Counted from the first letter of the stretch, positions 1 through 9,519 are shown. The stretch: DNA of 64,000 nt from an uncultured Fusobacterium sp. (GCA_900541465.1 UQJY01000002.1:74514-138513); one strand, 5' to 3'. Notes: a model not told the origin generated them from the letters alone. Program-made: numbers and translations.

Positions 1-1
1 T

Positions 2-211
2 TGGAACAGCTGCGGAGCTTATATGATTGCAGCTCTTGGAATAGCTCCATGGATATATGTTCCTTATTGTTTCCTAAATTTAATAAATCCTGTTATCTCA
101 ATAATCTATGGATATACAGGATTTAATATAAAATATTTAAATGGTGAACAAGGAAAAAAGTTCCATTTCAAAAAAGTGATGATGGCAATGCTTAATATAT
201 TCCATAAATAA
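2..211 (+). CDS. nhaC: NhaC-family Na+/H+ antiporter, C-terminal fragment
   Basis: The gene enters from the left edge of the window, so only the last 69 residues are present, read in frame from base 2. The tail has a WNSCGAYMIAALGI stretch followed by a hydrophobic segment ending NLINPVISIIYG and GYTGF, which is the pattern at the end of NhaC-type sodium/proton antiporters of the inner membrane. The last 20 or so residues are a basic cytoplasmic tail (QGKKFHFKK). A strong hairpin terminator follows 21 bases after the stop. Family assignment rests on memory of the conserved C-terminal motif; the substrate cannot be judged from this fragment. Confidence 0.7.
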   Translation, partial: WNSCGAYMIAALGIAPWIYVPYCFLNLINPVISIIYGYTGFNIKYLNGEQGKKFHFKKVMMAMLNIFHK

Positions 212-232
212 ATATTAATAAAAAAATAAAAT

Positions 233-264
233 CCCTGCATTGAAAACTATTTTTCAATGCAGGG
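233..264. terminator. Bidirectional rho-independent terminator (nhaC / ldhA)
   Basis: Perfect inverted repeat CCCTGCATTGAAAA / TTTTCAATGCAGGG around a 4-base loop, with T-rich sequence on the right and A-rich sequence on the left, so it can stop transcription from both converging genes. Confidence 0.9.
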
Positions 265-319
265 TAATTTTTTAATTTATTTATTATTTTATTCTGTCAA
301 AGAAAAGAACAATATATAT

Positions 320-1360
320 TTATCCTACTATCTTGCAGTTTTTATCATCTTTATCACAGATATATTTTACTTCATTTACAAGCGGTTTTCCGTCAATAAA
401 ATCTCTTATATTATTTAATGTAGTAATTGTGATAGCTTCAACAGCTTCTTTTGTGAAATAAGCCTGATGTGAAGTTATAAGAACATTGTGGAAAGAAAGA
501 AGTCTTCCTAAAATATCATCTTCTATCACTTCATCAGATTTATCTTCAAAGAAATAATTTGCTTCCTCTTCATAAACATCAAGGGCAGCAGCACCTATTT
601 TTTTATCTTTCAGTGCTTCAACTAAATCGACAGAGTCAATTAAAAGTCCACGTCCTGTATTTACAATCATAACTCCGTCTTTCATTTTTGCCATAGAATT
701 TCTGTTTATCATATATTGAGTCTCTTTTGTAAGAGGACAGTTTAAAGAAATTATATCAGAATTTTTATAAAGAGTGTCAAGGTCTACAAATTCAAATCCA
801 AGCTCTTTTGCTTTTTCATAATTTGGGTATGGATCGTAGGCTATAACCTTTGTTCCAAATCCCTTTAAAATTTGTATAAGAATTTGTGCAATTTTTCCTG
901 CTCCTATAATTCCTACTGTTTTTTCGTGAAGGTCATATCCCATAAGCCCGTTTATGGAAAAGTTTCCTTCTCTTGTACGAACATAGGCTTTGTGGATTTT
1001 TCTGCTCATTGTAAGAATCATTCCCATTGTGTATTCTGCTATTGAATAAGGAGAGTAAGCGGGAACTCTTACTACTTTAAATCTTCCGTTAATATCTTTA
1101 AATGAAATATTATTATATCCAGCACATCTCATTGCAAGAAGTTTAACTCCATTTTCAGCCATTGTATCAATTACTTTTTTATTTATTGTGTCATTTGCAA
1201 AAGCACATACTATTTCATATCCTTTTGTAAGAGGAGCTGTTTCCTCTGTAAGTTTTCCTTTTAAAAACTTCATCTCAATATTATAATCTTTTCCATATTT
1301 ATTAAAGAATTCTTTGTCATAAGATTTTATATCAAAGAATAAAACTTTTTTATTTTCCAT
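320..1360 (-). CDS. ldhA: D-lactate dehydrogenase (2-hydroxyacid dehydrogenase family)
   Basis: Cytoplasmic NAD-dependent enzyme reducing pyruvate to D-lactate in fermentation. The 346-residue protein has the full D-2-hydroxyacid dehydrogenase layout: N-terminal catalytic half, Rossmann motif GIIGAGKIAQ at about 150-159 followed by KGFGTKVIAYDPYP, and the catalytic triad Arg237 (NTGRG), Glu264 (DVYEEE) and His298 (TSHQAYFT). The SHQA and DPYP signatures match fermentative LdhA rather than glycerate dehydrogenases. A GGAGG site lies before the ATG on the minus strand. The gene is monocistronic and converges on the nhaC fragment. Related 2-hydroxyisocaproate dehydrogenases are the main alternative. 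Confidence 0.88.
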   Translation of the reverse strand: MENKKVLFFDIKSYDKEFFNKYGKDYNIEMKFLKGKLTEETAPLTKGYEIVCAFANDTINKKVIDTMAENGVKLLAMRCAGYNNISFKDINGRFKVVRVPAYSPYSIAEYTMGMILTMSRKIHKAYVRTREGNFSINGLMGYDLHEKTVGIIGAGKIAQILIQILKGFGTKVIAYDPYPNYEKAKELGFEFVDLDTLYKNSDIISLNCPLTKETQYMINRNSMAKMKDGVMIVNTGRGLLIDSVDLVEALKDKKIGAAALDVYEEEANYFFEDKSDEVIEDDILGRLLSFHNVLITSHQAYFTKEAVEAITITTLNNIRDFIDGKPLVNEVKYICDKDDKNCKIVG

Positions 1361-1598
1361 TTTTACTGCCTCCGTTACTGCTGAATTATTTTTATATATA
1401 AATTATATCATTTTCAAAATAATATTCCTACAAATTCCTTATTTTTTTAATAAACAATGTAGAAAAAGATATTTTTAGTCGATTATGTACTGTTTTAATA
1501 TATAAAATAAAGAGGAAATAATTTTATTTTTTATTCTTTTTTTAACCTTTCTATGATAAAATACGTTTTGTAATATAAAAGTTTCAGGAGGAATTTCA

Positions 1599-2339
1599 AT
1601 GTTTAAAAACATACTTAAAGGGATGGGGATAGGAGTTGCTAATATTATTCCCGGAGTTTCAGGAGGAACACTTGCTGTTGTTTTTGGGATTTATGATTAT
1701 CTTATGGAAGCTGTAGCCTGCTTTCTAACTGCACCAAAATCAAAAAAAATAGAATATATAAAATTTCTTCTTCAAATCGGGGCAGGGGCAGTAATAGGTA
1801 TTCTTGTATTTGCAAGGGTGATTGAATTTCTTTTTGCAAATTATCCAATGCAGACAAAAATAGCTTTCGTTATTTTAATTCTTCCATCAATCCCTCTTAT
1901 AATAAAAGGAGAAAATATAAGAGATAAAAAAAATATAATCTCTTTTGTTTTGGGATTTGTATTTATTATGCTTTTTACATATGCAACGATAAAAATTTCA
2001 GGAGGACCTCAAGAATTTGACAGTGTGAGAACAGTCTTTTCAACTTCATATTATATAAAACTTGCTTTCTGCGGATTTATAGCAATAGGGGCGATGATAA
2101 TTCCGGGAATATCTGGTTCTTTTCTTCTTCTTATATTAGGAGAATATCAAAATATTCTTTCATATATAAATAATTTCCAAATAGTTCCTATGATATATCT
2201 TTCTATTGGAATGGGGCTTGGAGCATTAGGATTTACAAAAGTTATAAATTATTGCTTAAAACATCACAGAAGCCTTACATTATTTTTTATTCTTGGAATA
2301 ATAATAGCATCACTTATACAATTATTATTAAATTTATAG
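1599..2339 (+). CDS. popT: DUF368 membrane protein, PopT-type polyprenyl-phosphate transporter
   Basis: Polytopic inner-membrane protein of 246 residues. Two internally related motifs mark the DUF368 family: IIPGVSGGTLAVVFGIYD near residues 17-34 and MIIPGISGSFLLLILGEY about 150 residues later, an inverted-repeat arrangement of re-entrant hairpins. DUF368 proteins have been shown in other bacteria to recycle undecaprenyl phosphate across the membrane for peptidoglycan and other envelope polymers; that role here is inferred from the family. Start is the ATG after TCAGGAGGAATTTCA. It stands alone, with a terminator immediately after the stop. Confidence 0.82.
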   Translation: MFKNILKGMGIGVANIIPGVSGGTLAVVFGIYDYLMEAVACFLTAPKSKKIEYIKFLLQIGAGAVIGILVFARVIEFLFANYPMQTKIAFVILILPSIPLIIKGENIRDKKNIISFVLGFVFIMLFTYATIKISGGPQEFDSVRTVFSTSYYIKLAFCGFIAIGAMIIPGISGSFLLLILGEYQNILSYINNFQIVPMIYLSIGMGLGALGFTKVINYCLKHHRSLTLFFILGIIIASLIQLLLNL

Positions 2340-2351
2340 TAAAAGAAAAAA

Positions 2352-2375
2352 GCCGAATATCATTTGATATTCGGC
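2352..2375. terminator. Bidirectional terminator (popT / rpsT)
   Basis: Inverted repeat GCCGAATATCA / TGATATTCGGC with a two-base loop, T-rich on the right and A-rich on the left, between the convergent popT and rpsT genes. Confidence 0.9.
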
Positions 2376-2410
2376 ATTTCTTTGTTTTGAAAATTTTTAA
2401 TCTTCGAGAA

Positions 2411-2671
2411 TTATAAAGAGTTTACTTTAACTGCTAATCTAGATTTTTTTCTAGAAGCTGTGTTTTTCTTTAAAACACCTTTAGTAACAGCTTTATCAAG
2501 TTCTTTGAAAGCTACTGTTAAAGCTGCTTTTGCTGCTTCAACTTCTTTAGCCTCAACTGCTGCTAAAACTTTTTTGATCATAGTTTTAACTCTAGTTTTA
2601 ACTGCTTGATTTCTCACTCTGTTTCTCTCGTTGATTAATACTCTCTTTTTAGCTGATTTTGAGTTTGCCAA
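2411..2671 (-). CDS. rpsT: 30S ribosomal protein S20
   Basis: 86-residue, very basic protein beginning MANSKSAKKRVLINERNR, the classic S20 start; it binds 16S rRNA in the body of the small subunit. The start codon is TTG (complement of 2669-2671), preceded by a near-perfect TAGGAGG site. A UUG start is also used by E. coli rpsT, where it is part of S20 autoregulation; the same device may operate here (inference). Transcription starts about 115 bases upstream, giving a fairly long leader. Confidence 0.97.
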   Translation of the reverse strand: MANSKSAKKRVLINERNRVRNQAVKTRVKTMIKKVLAAVEAKEVEAAKAALTVAFKELDKAVTKGVLKKNTASRKKSRLAVKVNSL

Positions 2672-2792
2672 ATTAAAAACCTCCTAATAATATAAATAAT
2701 AATTTTTTTGGTAACTTATTTTATCATGGTCTTAAAATTTAACAGGTAAGATCTAAAAGAGAGACACATATCTAAAACAATGGACCAATAGT

Positions 2793-2820
2793 ATTATATC
2801 ACAAAAAGCTAAAATGTAAA
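2793..2820 (-). promoter_or_regulatory. Sigma-70-type promoter of rpsT
   Basis: On the minus strand TTTACA (2815-2820) and a perfect TATAAT (2793-2798) are 16 bases apart. The transcript would carry a leader of about 115 nt before the TTG start. Confidence 0.65.
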
Positions 2821-2911
2821 AGGAAAAAATAAAAAAGAGTATCTATTTTTTTAAAAAAAGGTTATCATATAAGCTGAATAAGTTTAGAAATTTTATTAGA
2901 GAGGATTTCTT

Positions 2912-5356
2912 ATGAATATAGATGAAAAAATATCTTTGGAAGCCAGAGAAAAAATGGTTTTTGAGATAGCTGAAACTGGTGGAAACGAAGTATTCTTTCG
3001 TGGAATCCTTGATGAAAATAAAATAGTGTGCGATGTGGAAGTTCTTGCTAAAGGGAACAGATACAGTGTTCCTGCTATTTTAAAAAGAATGAAAAAAAAT
3101 GAAATTATTATACATAACCATCCTTCAGGATATTTATATCCATCTGATGCAGATATAGAAGTAGCTTCTATTTTTGCAAATAAAATGGACGGAGGTTCAT
3201 ATATAATAGACAATAATGCCGAAAATATTTATGTGATTACAGAGGCATATTTTGATGAAAATAAAAAGATAGATATAAAACCATATTTTGAAAGAAACGG
3301 GCTTCTTTCTCAATATTTTAAAGAGTTTGAATACAGAGATGAACAGCTTCATATGGCATCTCATATAGAAAACGGGCTTAACGATGAAAAGAAAGTTATA
3401 GTGGAAGCTGGAACTGGAACAGGAAAAACCCTTGCTTATCTTATTCCAAGTATTCAATGGGCAGTTGAAAATGAAAAAAAAGTTATTATATCAACAAATA
3501 CGATAAATCTTCAGGAACAGCTTTTAAATAAAGATATTCCTATTGTAAAAAAAATTATGTCAAAAGATTTTAAATATCTTCTGGTTAAAGGAAGAGGGAA
3601 TTTTTTATGCAACAGAAAGCATGCAAATCTTCTTTCTAAAAACGGAGCTGATTTGGAAGATTTTTCAGATGAACAGAAAAAACAATTTGCAGCACTTATT
3701 AAATGGGGAAAAGAAACCAAAACAGGTGATAAATCAGAACTTTATTTTGAAGTTGATTACACTGTGTGGGAAGAATTTCAGAGCGAAACAGATATTTGTG
3801 CAGGGGCAAGATGTCCTTATAAAAGTGAATGTTTCTTTATGAAATCCAGAGAAGAGAGAAAGAAAGCTGATATTTTAATTGCAAATCATCATATATTTTT
3901 CTCAGACCTTGCTATAAGAAAAGAGATAGGATTTAATACAGACTATTCTATTCTTCCAGAGTATGGGCTTGTGGTTTTTGATGAAGCCCACAACATTCAA
4001 AAAGTGGCAAGAGATTATTTTTCTTATGAGGTTTCAAAATATGGATTCACAAAGGCAATGAACCAGATTTTAAATGTTGCTCAAAAGAAAAAAAATAAAG
4101 GACAGCTTGAAATACTTATAAATTATTTGAAAAAAAGAAACTATGAAGATAAAGAAATTGTTGAAAAACTTTTGGAAAATGATGTCCGTCTTAATCACAG
4201 CAATCTTTTTAAAGCAGGACGTGATTATTTTGACAGGCTTATTGAAATATTTTCTAAAGGACAGGTTGGAAGTCTCAGCTTCAGAATAAAAAAAGATGAG
4301 ATTATGGCATCTTCTTTTTACAGTATGCTTAATGATGTGAAAGAAAATTTTATTTTAGAGTTTAACACTTATCTGAGAACAATGAGAAGAGTTATTACAT
4401 TATTAAAGGATACAGAAGATAACGACGGAACCATAAATGATTTTACAAAATATACAGAAAGACTTGAAACATTTTTTGAAAATTTTAAATTTATAAATAA
4501 CCTTGATGATGAAGAGTTTATTTACTGGGTTGAAGTAAATAATAAAAAAAGCAACTCAAAACTTGTGGCAACACCTCTTGAAATATCAGGGGAGCTTAAT
4601 GAAAATTTATATTCTAATTTAAAACAGCTGATATTTACTTCTGCTACAATAGCAGTTGAAAATAATTTTGACTATTTTAAAAAATCAATAGGTTTGGAAG
4701 AGGAAACATATGATAAAATTATTGCTTCTCCATTTGATTATGACAGGCAGATGAAAGTATATATTCCGGCAGGGCTTCCAGACCCAAATGACAGGAATTT
4801 TTTAGATGAGATAGAGCCTCTTCTAAAAAAAATGATTTTAAAAACCAAAGGGCGTACTTTTGTTCTTTTCACTTCATATAAATCTCTAAATTATATGTAT
4901 TATATGCTTAGAGATGAACTTGAAGAAAATGGGATAGATTTTTTTATTCAAGGAATGTATCCAAGAACAAAACTTGTGGAAATGTTTAAAGCAAGTGAAG
5001 CTCCTGTTCTTTTTGGAACTGACTCTTTCTGGGAGGGAGTTGATGTTAAAGGAGAAAAACTTGTTTCAGTAATAATTGTAAAACTTCCTTTTAAAGTGCC
5101 GAGCGACCCTGTGACAGAAGCAATTATTGAAACATATGAGCTTCAGGGAAAAAATCCTTTTATAGAATATCAGATTCCTGAATCAGTTATAAAATTTAAA
5201 CAGGGGATAGGACGTCTTATAAGAAGCAAAGAGGATAAGGGGATAATTACAATTTTAGATAACAGAATTGTTACAAAGAGATATGGAAAATATTTCCTTG
5301 ACAGTATTCCAACAAAGAATATAGTCAGAATAGACCAAAATGAAATAATTGGTTAA
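2912..5356 (+). CDS. dinG: DinG-family ATP-dependent helicase with N-terminal JAMM/JAB domain
   Basis: 814-residue superfamily 2 helicase. Residues 1-120 form a JAB/RadC-like domain with a complete JAMM signature: H68-N-H70, seven residues, S78, D81, plus an upstream Glu26 in GNEVFF. From about 142 the DinG part begins: a YRDEQLHMA Q-motif, Walker A EAGTGTGKT (165-173), four cysteines between about 230 and 310 (one in FLCN, then DICAG, ARCPY, SECFF) expected to hold a 4Fe-4S cluster as in XPD/DinG, the DEAH box in VVFDEAHN, and motif VI QGIGRLIRS. DinG enzymes unwind 5' overhangs, D-loops, R-loops or G-quadruplexes; the added metalloprotease-like domain is unusual. It starts a run with pgpH 18 bases downstream. 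Confidence 0.88.
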   Translation: MNIDEKISLEAREKMVFEIAETGGNEVFFRGILDENKIVCDVEVLAKGNRYSVPAILKRMKKNEIIIHNHPSGYLYPSDADIEVASIFANKMDGGSYIIDNNAENIYVITEAYFDENKKIDIKPYFERNGLLSQYFKEFEYRDEQLHMASHIENGLNDEKKVIVEAGTGTGKTLAYLIPSIQWAVENEKKVIISTNTINLQEQLLNKDIPIVKKIMSKDFKYLLVKGRGNFLCNRKHANLLSKNGADLEDFSDEQKKQFAALIKWGKETKTGDKSELYFEVDYTVWEEFQSETDICAGARCPYKSECFFMKSREERKKADILIANHHIFFSDLAIRKEIGFNTDYSILPEYGLVVFDEAHNIQKVARDYFSYEVSKYGFTKAMNQILNVAQKKKNKGQLEILINYLKKRNYEDKEIVEKLLENDVRLNHSNLFKAGRDYFDRLIEIFSKGQVGSLSFRIKKDEIMASSFYSMLNDVKENFILEFNTYLRTMRRVITLLKDTEDNDGTINDFTKYTERLETFFENFKFINNLDDEEFIYWVEVNNKKSNSKLVATPLEISGELNENLYSNLKQLIFTSATIAVENNFDYFKKSIGLEEETYDKIIASPFDYDRQMKVYIPAGLPDPNDRNFLDEIEPLLKKMILKTKGRTFVLFTSYKSLNYMYYMLRDELEENGIDFFIQGMYPRTKLVEMFKASEAPVLFGTDSFWEGVDVKGEKLVSVIIVKLPFKVPSDPVTEAIIETYELQGKNPFIEYQIPESVIKFKQGIGRLIRSKEDKGIITILDNRIVTKRYGKYFLDSIPTKNIVRIDQNEIIG

Positions 5357-5374
5357 AAATTTACGGAGGAATTT

Positions 5375-7447
5375 ATGAAAAAATTCAAACTTTTCGGTTT
5401 TAAATTTATTTTTAAAATGGAAAAAGAAAATAAAGATGATGTGCAGATTTATTCAGAATCATATAACCTCAAGGAGAAAGTAATATATATTCTTCTTATA
5501 ATGGCACTTCTTTCTTTTAGTGCCAAGTTTCATCTTTTTTTCAATGAAAACAGCTATAAAAAAGGAAGCATTGTAAAAGAAGATATTTATGCACCGAGAA
5601 CTGTAAAGTATAACGACGTTGCTAAAAGGGAAGCAATAATTGAGGAGCTTATTCTTACTTCTAAAAAAGAATATATTCATGTTCCTGAAGTGGAAGTTTC
5701 CCATTACAATGGAATGAAGAATTTTTATGACCAGATAATTGCTCTTAAAAAAGGTGCTAAAATAGATTTCAACTATAAAATAATAGAAGAAAGCTTAGAA
5801 AAAGAGGTAAATAAAAATCTTGTAAAAGAGATTTCAGGTTTAAGCACCAAAAAAATTACAGCTCAGAGAGATAAACTTTTAAAGCTTTTAAACGAAATTT
5901 ATGAAAGCAGAGTTGTAAAAGAAGATGGAATTATTAATATAAAAGATGAGCAGGTTGAAAAAATAGAGAAGTTAAGTCCTCTGGAACAGAAAGTGCTTCA
6001 TACTTTTATAGTTCCTAACTATATCTTTGACAAAGAAAAAACAAAAGATGAGATAGAAAAGAAAACTTCAAAAATAGGGGAGCAGATAGTTGAAATTCAG
6101 GCTGGAAGCATAGTTGCCAAAAAAGGTGAAGTTCTTACAGAAAGAAAGATGGAACTTTTAAGTGCTTTGGGAATTTATTCTTATTCTGAAACTATTGCAA
6201 GGCTTGTTATGAATATTATGTATCTTTTCATAATATCTTTTATTTCTTATCAGACTCTTTACAGAACTTTTAAGAATGAAATTTTGAAAAAGAATACATA
6301 CAGGGCTGTACTTATTCTTATTGCAGGAGCATTTTTTATCTTAAGATTTTTAAGCAATGAATATATGTTTATTGTTCCTTTTGAAGTTATGTTTTTTATG
6401 TTTGGAATTTTAGTAAATCCAAGATTTGCTTTTGCAATGACAATAATTTCTTTGGGATTTTTGATGCCGATACTTGATTATAATTTAATATATTTCTTTA
6501 TATATCTTTTTGCAGTTCTTTTGGGGACAATTCTTTTAAAAGATATAAAGACAAGGTCACAGCTTATAAATTTGGGAGTTCAGCTTTCTATTGTAAAATT
6601 TATACTATTTTTTATTTTAAGTTATTTTACAGGAGTGATGAACGTATCAGTTGTTGTTAAAGCCGGACAGATTATAATTGCAGGAATTTTATCAGGAATG
6701 GTGAGTATTGCTCTTGTTCCTTATTTCGAAAGAACATTTAATATACTTACGAGGTTTAAACTTCTTGAACTTGGAGATTTGTCTCACCCGCTTTTACGTG
6801 ATTTATCTGTTAAAACACCGGGAACTTTTTATCACTCAATGATGGTTGCCACTCTTTCAGAGGCTGCAGCTGATGCCATAGGAGCAGATTCTATTTTTAC
6901 AAGAGTTGCTTCTTATTACCATGATATTGGAAAAATGAAAAGACCTAAGTTTTATGTAGAAAACCAAGAGGGCGGAGTAAATCCTCATAATTCAATATCT
7001 CCGTTTTTAAGTGCTTTAATAATTGCTGCTCATACAAAAGAGGGAGCAGAGCTTGGAAAAGAATATCAAATTCCAAAAGAAATAAGAGATATTATGTTTG
7101 AACATCAGGGAACAACTCTTCTTGCATATTTCTATAATAAAGCAAAACAAATTGATGAAAATGTACAGGAAGAAGATTTCAGATACCCTGGACCAAAACC
7201 AAAAACAAAAGAATCTGCAATTATTATGCTTGCTGATTCAATAGAAGCAGCAGTAAGAAGTCTTGATGAAAAAACTCCTGTTACAATAGAAGCAATGATA
7301 AGAAAAATTATTGCAGGAAAAATGGGAGACGGACAGCTTTCAGATGCTGACTTAACATTTAAAGAGATAGAAATAATTATAAAAGTATTTACAAAAACTC
7401 TTATGGGAATTCACCATGTGAGAATAAAATATCCGGGACAGAAATAA
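5375..7447 (+). CDS. pgpH: 7TM-HD cyclic-dinucleotide phosphodiesterase, PgpH type
   Basis: 690-residue membrane protein. One transmembrane helix near 31-50 is followed by a large extracellular domain (about 60-285), seven membrane helices (about 290-475), then a cytoplasmic HD domain with His487 (YHSMMVA) and the H516-D517 pair (YYHDIGKMKRP), plus further conserved histidines (PHNSIS, AAHTKEG, MFEHQG). This is the 7TMR-HDED plus HD architecture of Listeria PgpH, which hydrolyses cyclic-di-AMP. Cyclic-di-AMP as the substrate is inferred from the family. ybeY follows 30 bases on, a neighbour pair conserved in Firmicutes, and dinG precedes it; the three appear to be one operon. Confidence 0.85.
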   Translation: MKKFKLFGFKFIFKMEKENKDDVQIYSESYNLKEKVIYILLIMALLSFSAKFHLFFNENSYKKGSIVKEDIYAPRTVKYNDVAKREAIIEELILTSKKEYIHVPEVEVSHYNGMKNFYDQIIALKKGAKIDFNYKIIEESLEKEVNKNLVKEISGLSTKKITAQRDKLLKLLNEIYESRVVKEDGIINIKDEQVEKIEKLSPLEQKVLHTFIVPNYIFDKEKTKDEIEKKTSKIGEQIVEIQAGSIVAKKGEVLTERKMELLSALGIYSYSETIARLVMNIMYLFIISFISYQTLYRTFKNEILKKNTYRAVLILIAGAFFILRFLSNEYMFIVPFEVMFFMFGILVNPRFAFAMTIISLGFLMPILDYNLIYFFIYLFAVLLGTILLKDIKTRSQLINLGVQLSIVKFILFFILSYFTGVMNVSVVVKAGQIIIAGILSGMVSIALVPYFERTFNILTRFKLLELGDLSHPLLRDLSVKTPGTFYHSMMVATLSEAAADAIGADSIFTRVASYYHDIGKMKRPKFYVENQEGGVNPHNSISPFLSALIIAAHTKEGAELGKEYQIPKEIRDIMFEHQGTTLLAYFYNKAKQIDENVQEEDFRYPGPKPKTKESAIIMLADSIEAAVRSLDEKTPVTIEAMIRKIIAGKMGDGQLSDADLTFKEIEIIIKVFTKTLMGIHHVRIKYPGQK

Positions 7448-7477
7448 TTCTGTCCTTTAAATTATAAGGAGATAAAA

Positions 7478-7945
7478 TTGAAAATAAATTTAGATCTGGG
7501 AATTAACATTGATACTTATGAAGATGAAATTAATTTTGAAGAAGTGGAAAAATATGTGACAGAAGTTTTAAACAGAGAATATTCAAGTGACAAAGAAGTT
7601 TATGTTTCTATTCTTTTAACAGGAAACGATGAGATACAGGCAGTAAACAGAGATTTCAGAGGAAAAGATATGCCCACAGATGTAATTTCTTTTGCATATC
7701 ACGATAATGACGAGGGAGATACAGGAATTTTTGATACCCTTGGGGATATTATAATTTCACTTGAAAGAGTGGACGAACAGAGAAAAGATTATAACCATTC
7801 TTTTAAAAGAGAATTTTATTATGTTTTAACTCACGGACTTCTTCATCTTTTAGGGTATGACCATATGGAAGAGGAAGAGAAAAAAATTATGAGAGCTAAA
7901 GAGGAAGAGATTTTAACTCATTACGGTTATACAAGAGATATATAA
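7478..7945 (+). CDS. ybeY: Endoribonuclease YbeY, rRNA maturation factor
   Basis: 155-residue zinc-dependent single-strand endoribonuclease needed for 16S rRNA 3'-end processing and ribosome quality control. The metal motif HGLLHLLGYDHMEEEE (H-x3-H-x5-H) lies near the C-terminus, and the DMPTDVISFAY motif is also typical. The start is TTG at 7478, directly after TAAGGAGATAAAA; no better in-frame ATG is available. Transcribed with pgpH upstream. Confidence 0.95.
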   Translation: MKINLDLGINIDTYEDEINFEEVEKYVTEVLNREYSSDKEVYVSILLTGNDEIQAVNRDFRGKDMPTDVISFAYHDNDEGDTGIFDTLGDIIISLERVDEQRKDYNHSFKREFYYVLTHGLLHLLGYDHMEEEEKKIMRAKEEEILTHYGYTRDI

Positions 7946-7960
7946 AAACAGGTGATAATT

Positions 7961-9478
7961 ATGCAGACTTCAAAAGAATATCTGCTTTTCAGTATGCTTT
8001 CATATTATAATCTGAAAGATGAAACTAAGGGAGAATTTTTAATAAATTCTCTTGACGGAATAGATTTTGGAAAAGGTATATCAACTAATGCAAATCTTTT
8101 TAGAGATGATGCCTATGGAAGATGTACAGATTATTTTATGAAAGAGCTTGAGGAATGGAAAATTTATGATATAGATAACAGAACAGGGATTAATGGAAAC
8201 GGAAAATCAAAATCCGGATTTTTTGCTATTGTTTTTGAAAAAAACGGAGAGTATGTAATTTCTTACAGAGGAAGCGAAACTTATCCCTTTGAAGAAGCAT
8301 ACAGAGATTTTATAGAAACAGACCTTCGGATTGGAATGGGGAAAAAACCTCTGCAGTTTTGGGAGGGAGTGGAAGTCTTTGAAGATTTACTGGTGAAAGG
8401 AATTCCGTTTGAAAATATAAGTATAACAGGACATTCTCTTGGAGGAGGGATTGCCCAGTTTGCAGCTGTTATGCTTTATAAAAAATATAAGGCTGTGCCG
8501 AGAGTATGCACGTGGAATGCTGTAGGAATAAATCGTGACGGGATAATCGGTGTGGAAGATTTTATTGATTATGAAAAAATTTTAGAGTCGTGCCATCTTA
8601 CAGAGGAAGAAAAAGAAATTTTTAAAGATTTTAAAGAACCTTATCTTGATTTTTTCTTAAAGGAGCTGAAAAAATACAAAGTTATAAAAGATAACAGAAC
8701 TGTTCTTATGGATAAATATTCAACTTTTTATTTTCAGATAGATGATGTGTTTGTTGAAGCTCTTTCAAAACAGACAAATTTTAAAGATATTTTAAATAAA
8801 CTTCCGCTGAACAGAAGACGTGAACTTCTTCTTCAGGAAGAAATTATAGATAAACTGTTTCAGATAGATAATCTTACAAGAATTTTATATGATGCTGTGG
8901 AATTTATAAAAACTTTAAATGAAAATAAAGTTTTTGAAGAAAATGTTATAAATTTCTGCCACTCAAAAGATTTAGTAAGTTTTCTTTTCCCACATATAGG
9001 AACAACTTATCAGGTTGACCTTAAATTTTTAAAGAAAGATGCAGGAAGAAGCAGTTTCTTTAGAAATTTTTCAATTTTTAAAAAATCTGTGCAGAGCTAC
9101 CATTTTGAAGATGTGTTTATCCCTTTTATAGCTCCAAACGGAGCATTTACAGATACAATATCCACAGATTATGTGAGCAGTGTTTTAAGAAAAGTTATCT
9201 ATCTTGAATATACTTTTACCAAGGAATTTTTAGGGCTTTATTTTATGAATACAGAAATCACAAAAGAAAATTTCCAAAGATTTAAAACAGAAATTTTAAA
9301 TGGGATTGAAAAAATGGGAGATGATATTCTTTATAAAGATAAAGCAAAGGCAAAAATTCAGCTTATGGATTTTGAAGAGATAAAAATATTGTGGCAGAAA
9401 ACTTGTGAAAAAATTCCAAGCCCGTATATCAGTCAGGATATTTATGATTTGATTGTTTTCAGAAAAAATTATATATAA
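7961..9478 (+). CDS. Lipase-like alpha/beta hydrolase (DUF2974/Mbeg1-like)
   Basis: 505-residue protein with the lipase nucleophile elbow TGHSLGGGIAQ (Ser about 159) and an upstream SYRGSETYPFEE segment similar to class 3 lipases and Mbeg1-like (DUF2974) proteins. There is no signal peptide, so it is probably cytoplasmic. The long C-terminal half (about 210-505) has no motif I recognise. I place the start at ATG 7961 because AGGTG at 7950-7954 is a good ribosome site for it and overlaps the alternative GTG at 7952. It ends the dinG-pgpH-ybeY run, 15 bases after ybeY; its substrate is unknown. Confidence 0.6.
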   Translation: MQTSKEYLLFSMLSYYNLKDETKGEFLINSLDGIDFGKGISTNANLFRDDAYGRCTDYFMKELEEWKIYDIDNRTGINGNGKSKSGFFAIVFEKNGEYVISYRGSETYPFEEAYRDFIETDLRIGMGKKPLQFWEGVEVFEDLLVKGIPFENISITGHSLGGGIAQFAAVMLYKKYKAVPRVCTWNAVGINRDGIIGVEDFIDYEKILESCHLTEEEKEIFKDFKEPYLDFFLKELKKYKVIKDNRTVLMDKYSTFYFQIDDVFVEALSKQTNFKDILNKLPLNRRRELLLQEEIIDKLFQIDNLTRILYDAVEFIKTLNENKVFEENVINFCHSKDLVSFLFPHIGTTYQVDLKFLKKDAGRSSFFRNFSIFKKSVQSYHFEDVFIPFIAPNGAFTDTISTDYVSSVLRKVIYLEYTFTKEFLGLYFMNTEITKENFQRFKTEILNGIEKMGDDILYKDKAKAKIQLMDFEEIKILWQKTCEKIPSPYISQDIYDLIVFRKNYI

Positions 9479-9484
9479 AATAAA

Positions 9485-9519
9485 AAATGGGGGAGAATTT
9501 TATATATTTTCCCCCATTT
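9485..9519 (+). terminator. Terminator after the lipase-like gene
   Basis: AAATGGGGGA / CCCCCATTT arms with an A/T-rich loop directly after the stop codon; a GC-core hairpin with no strong downstream T-run beyond the stem. Confidence 0.65.
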
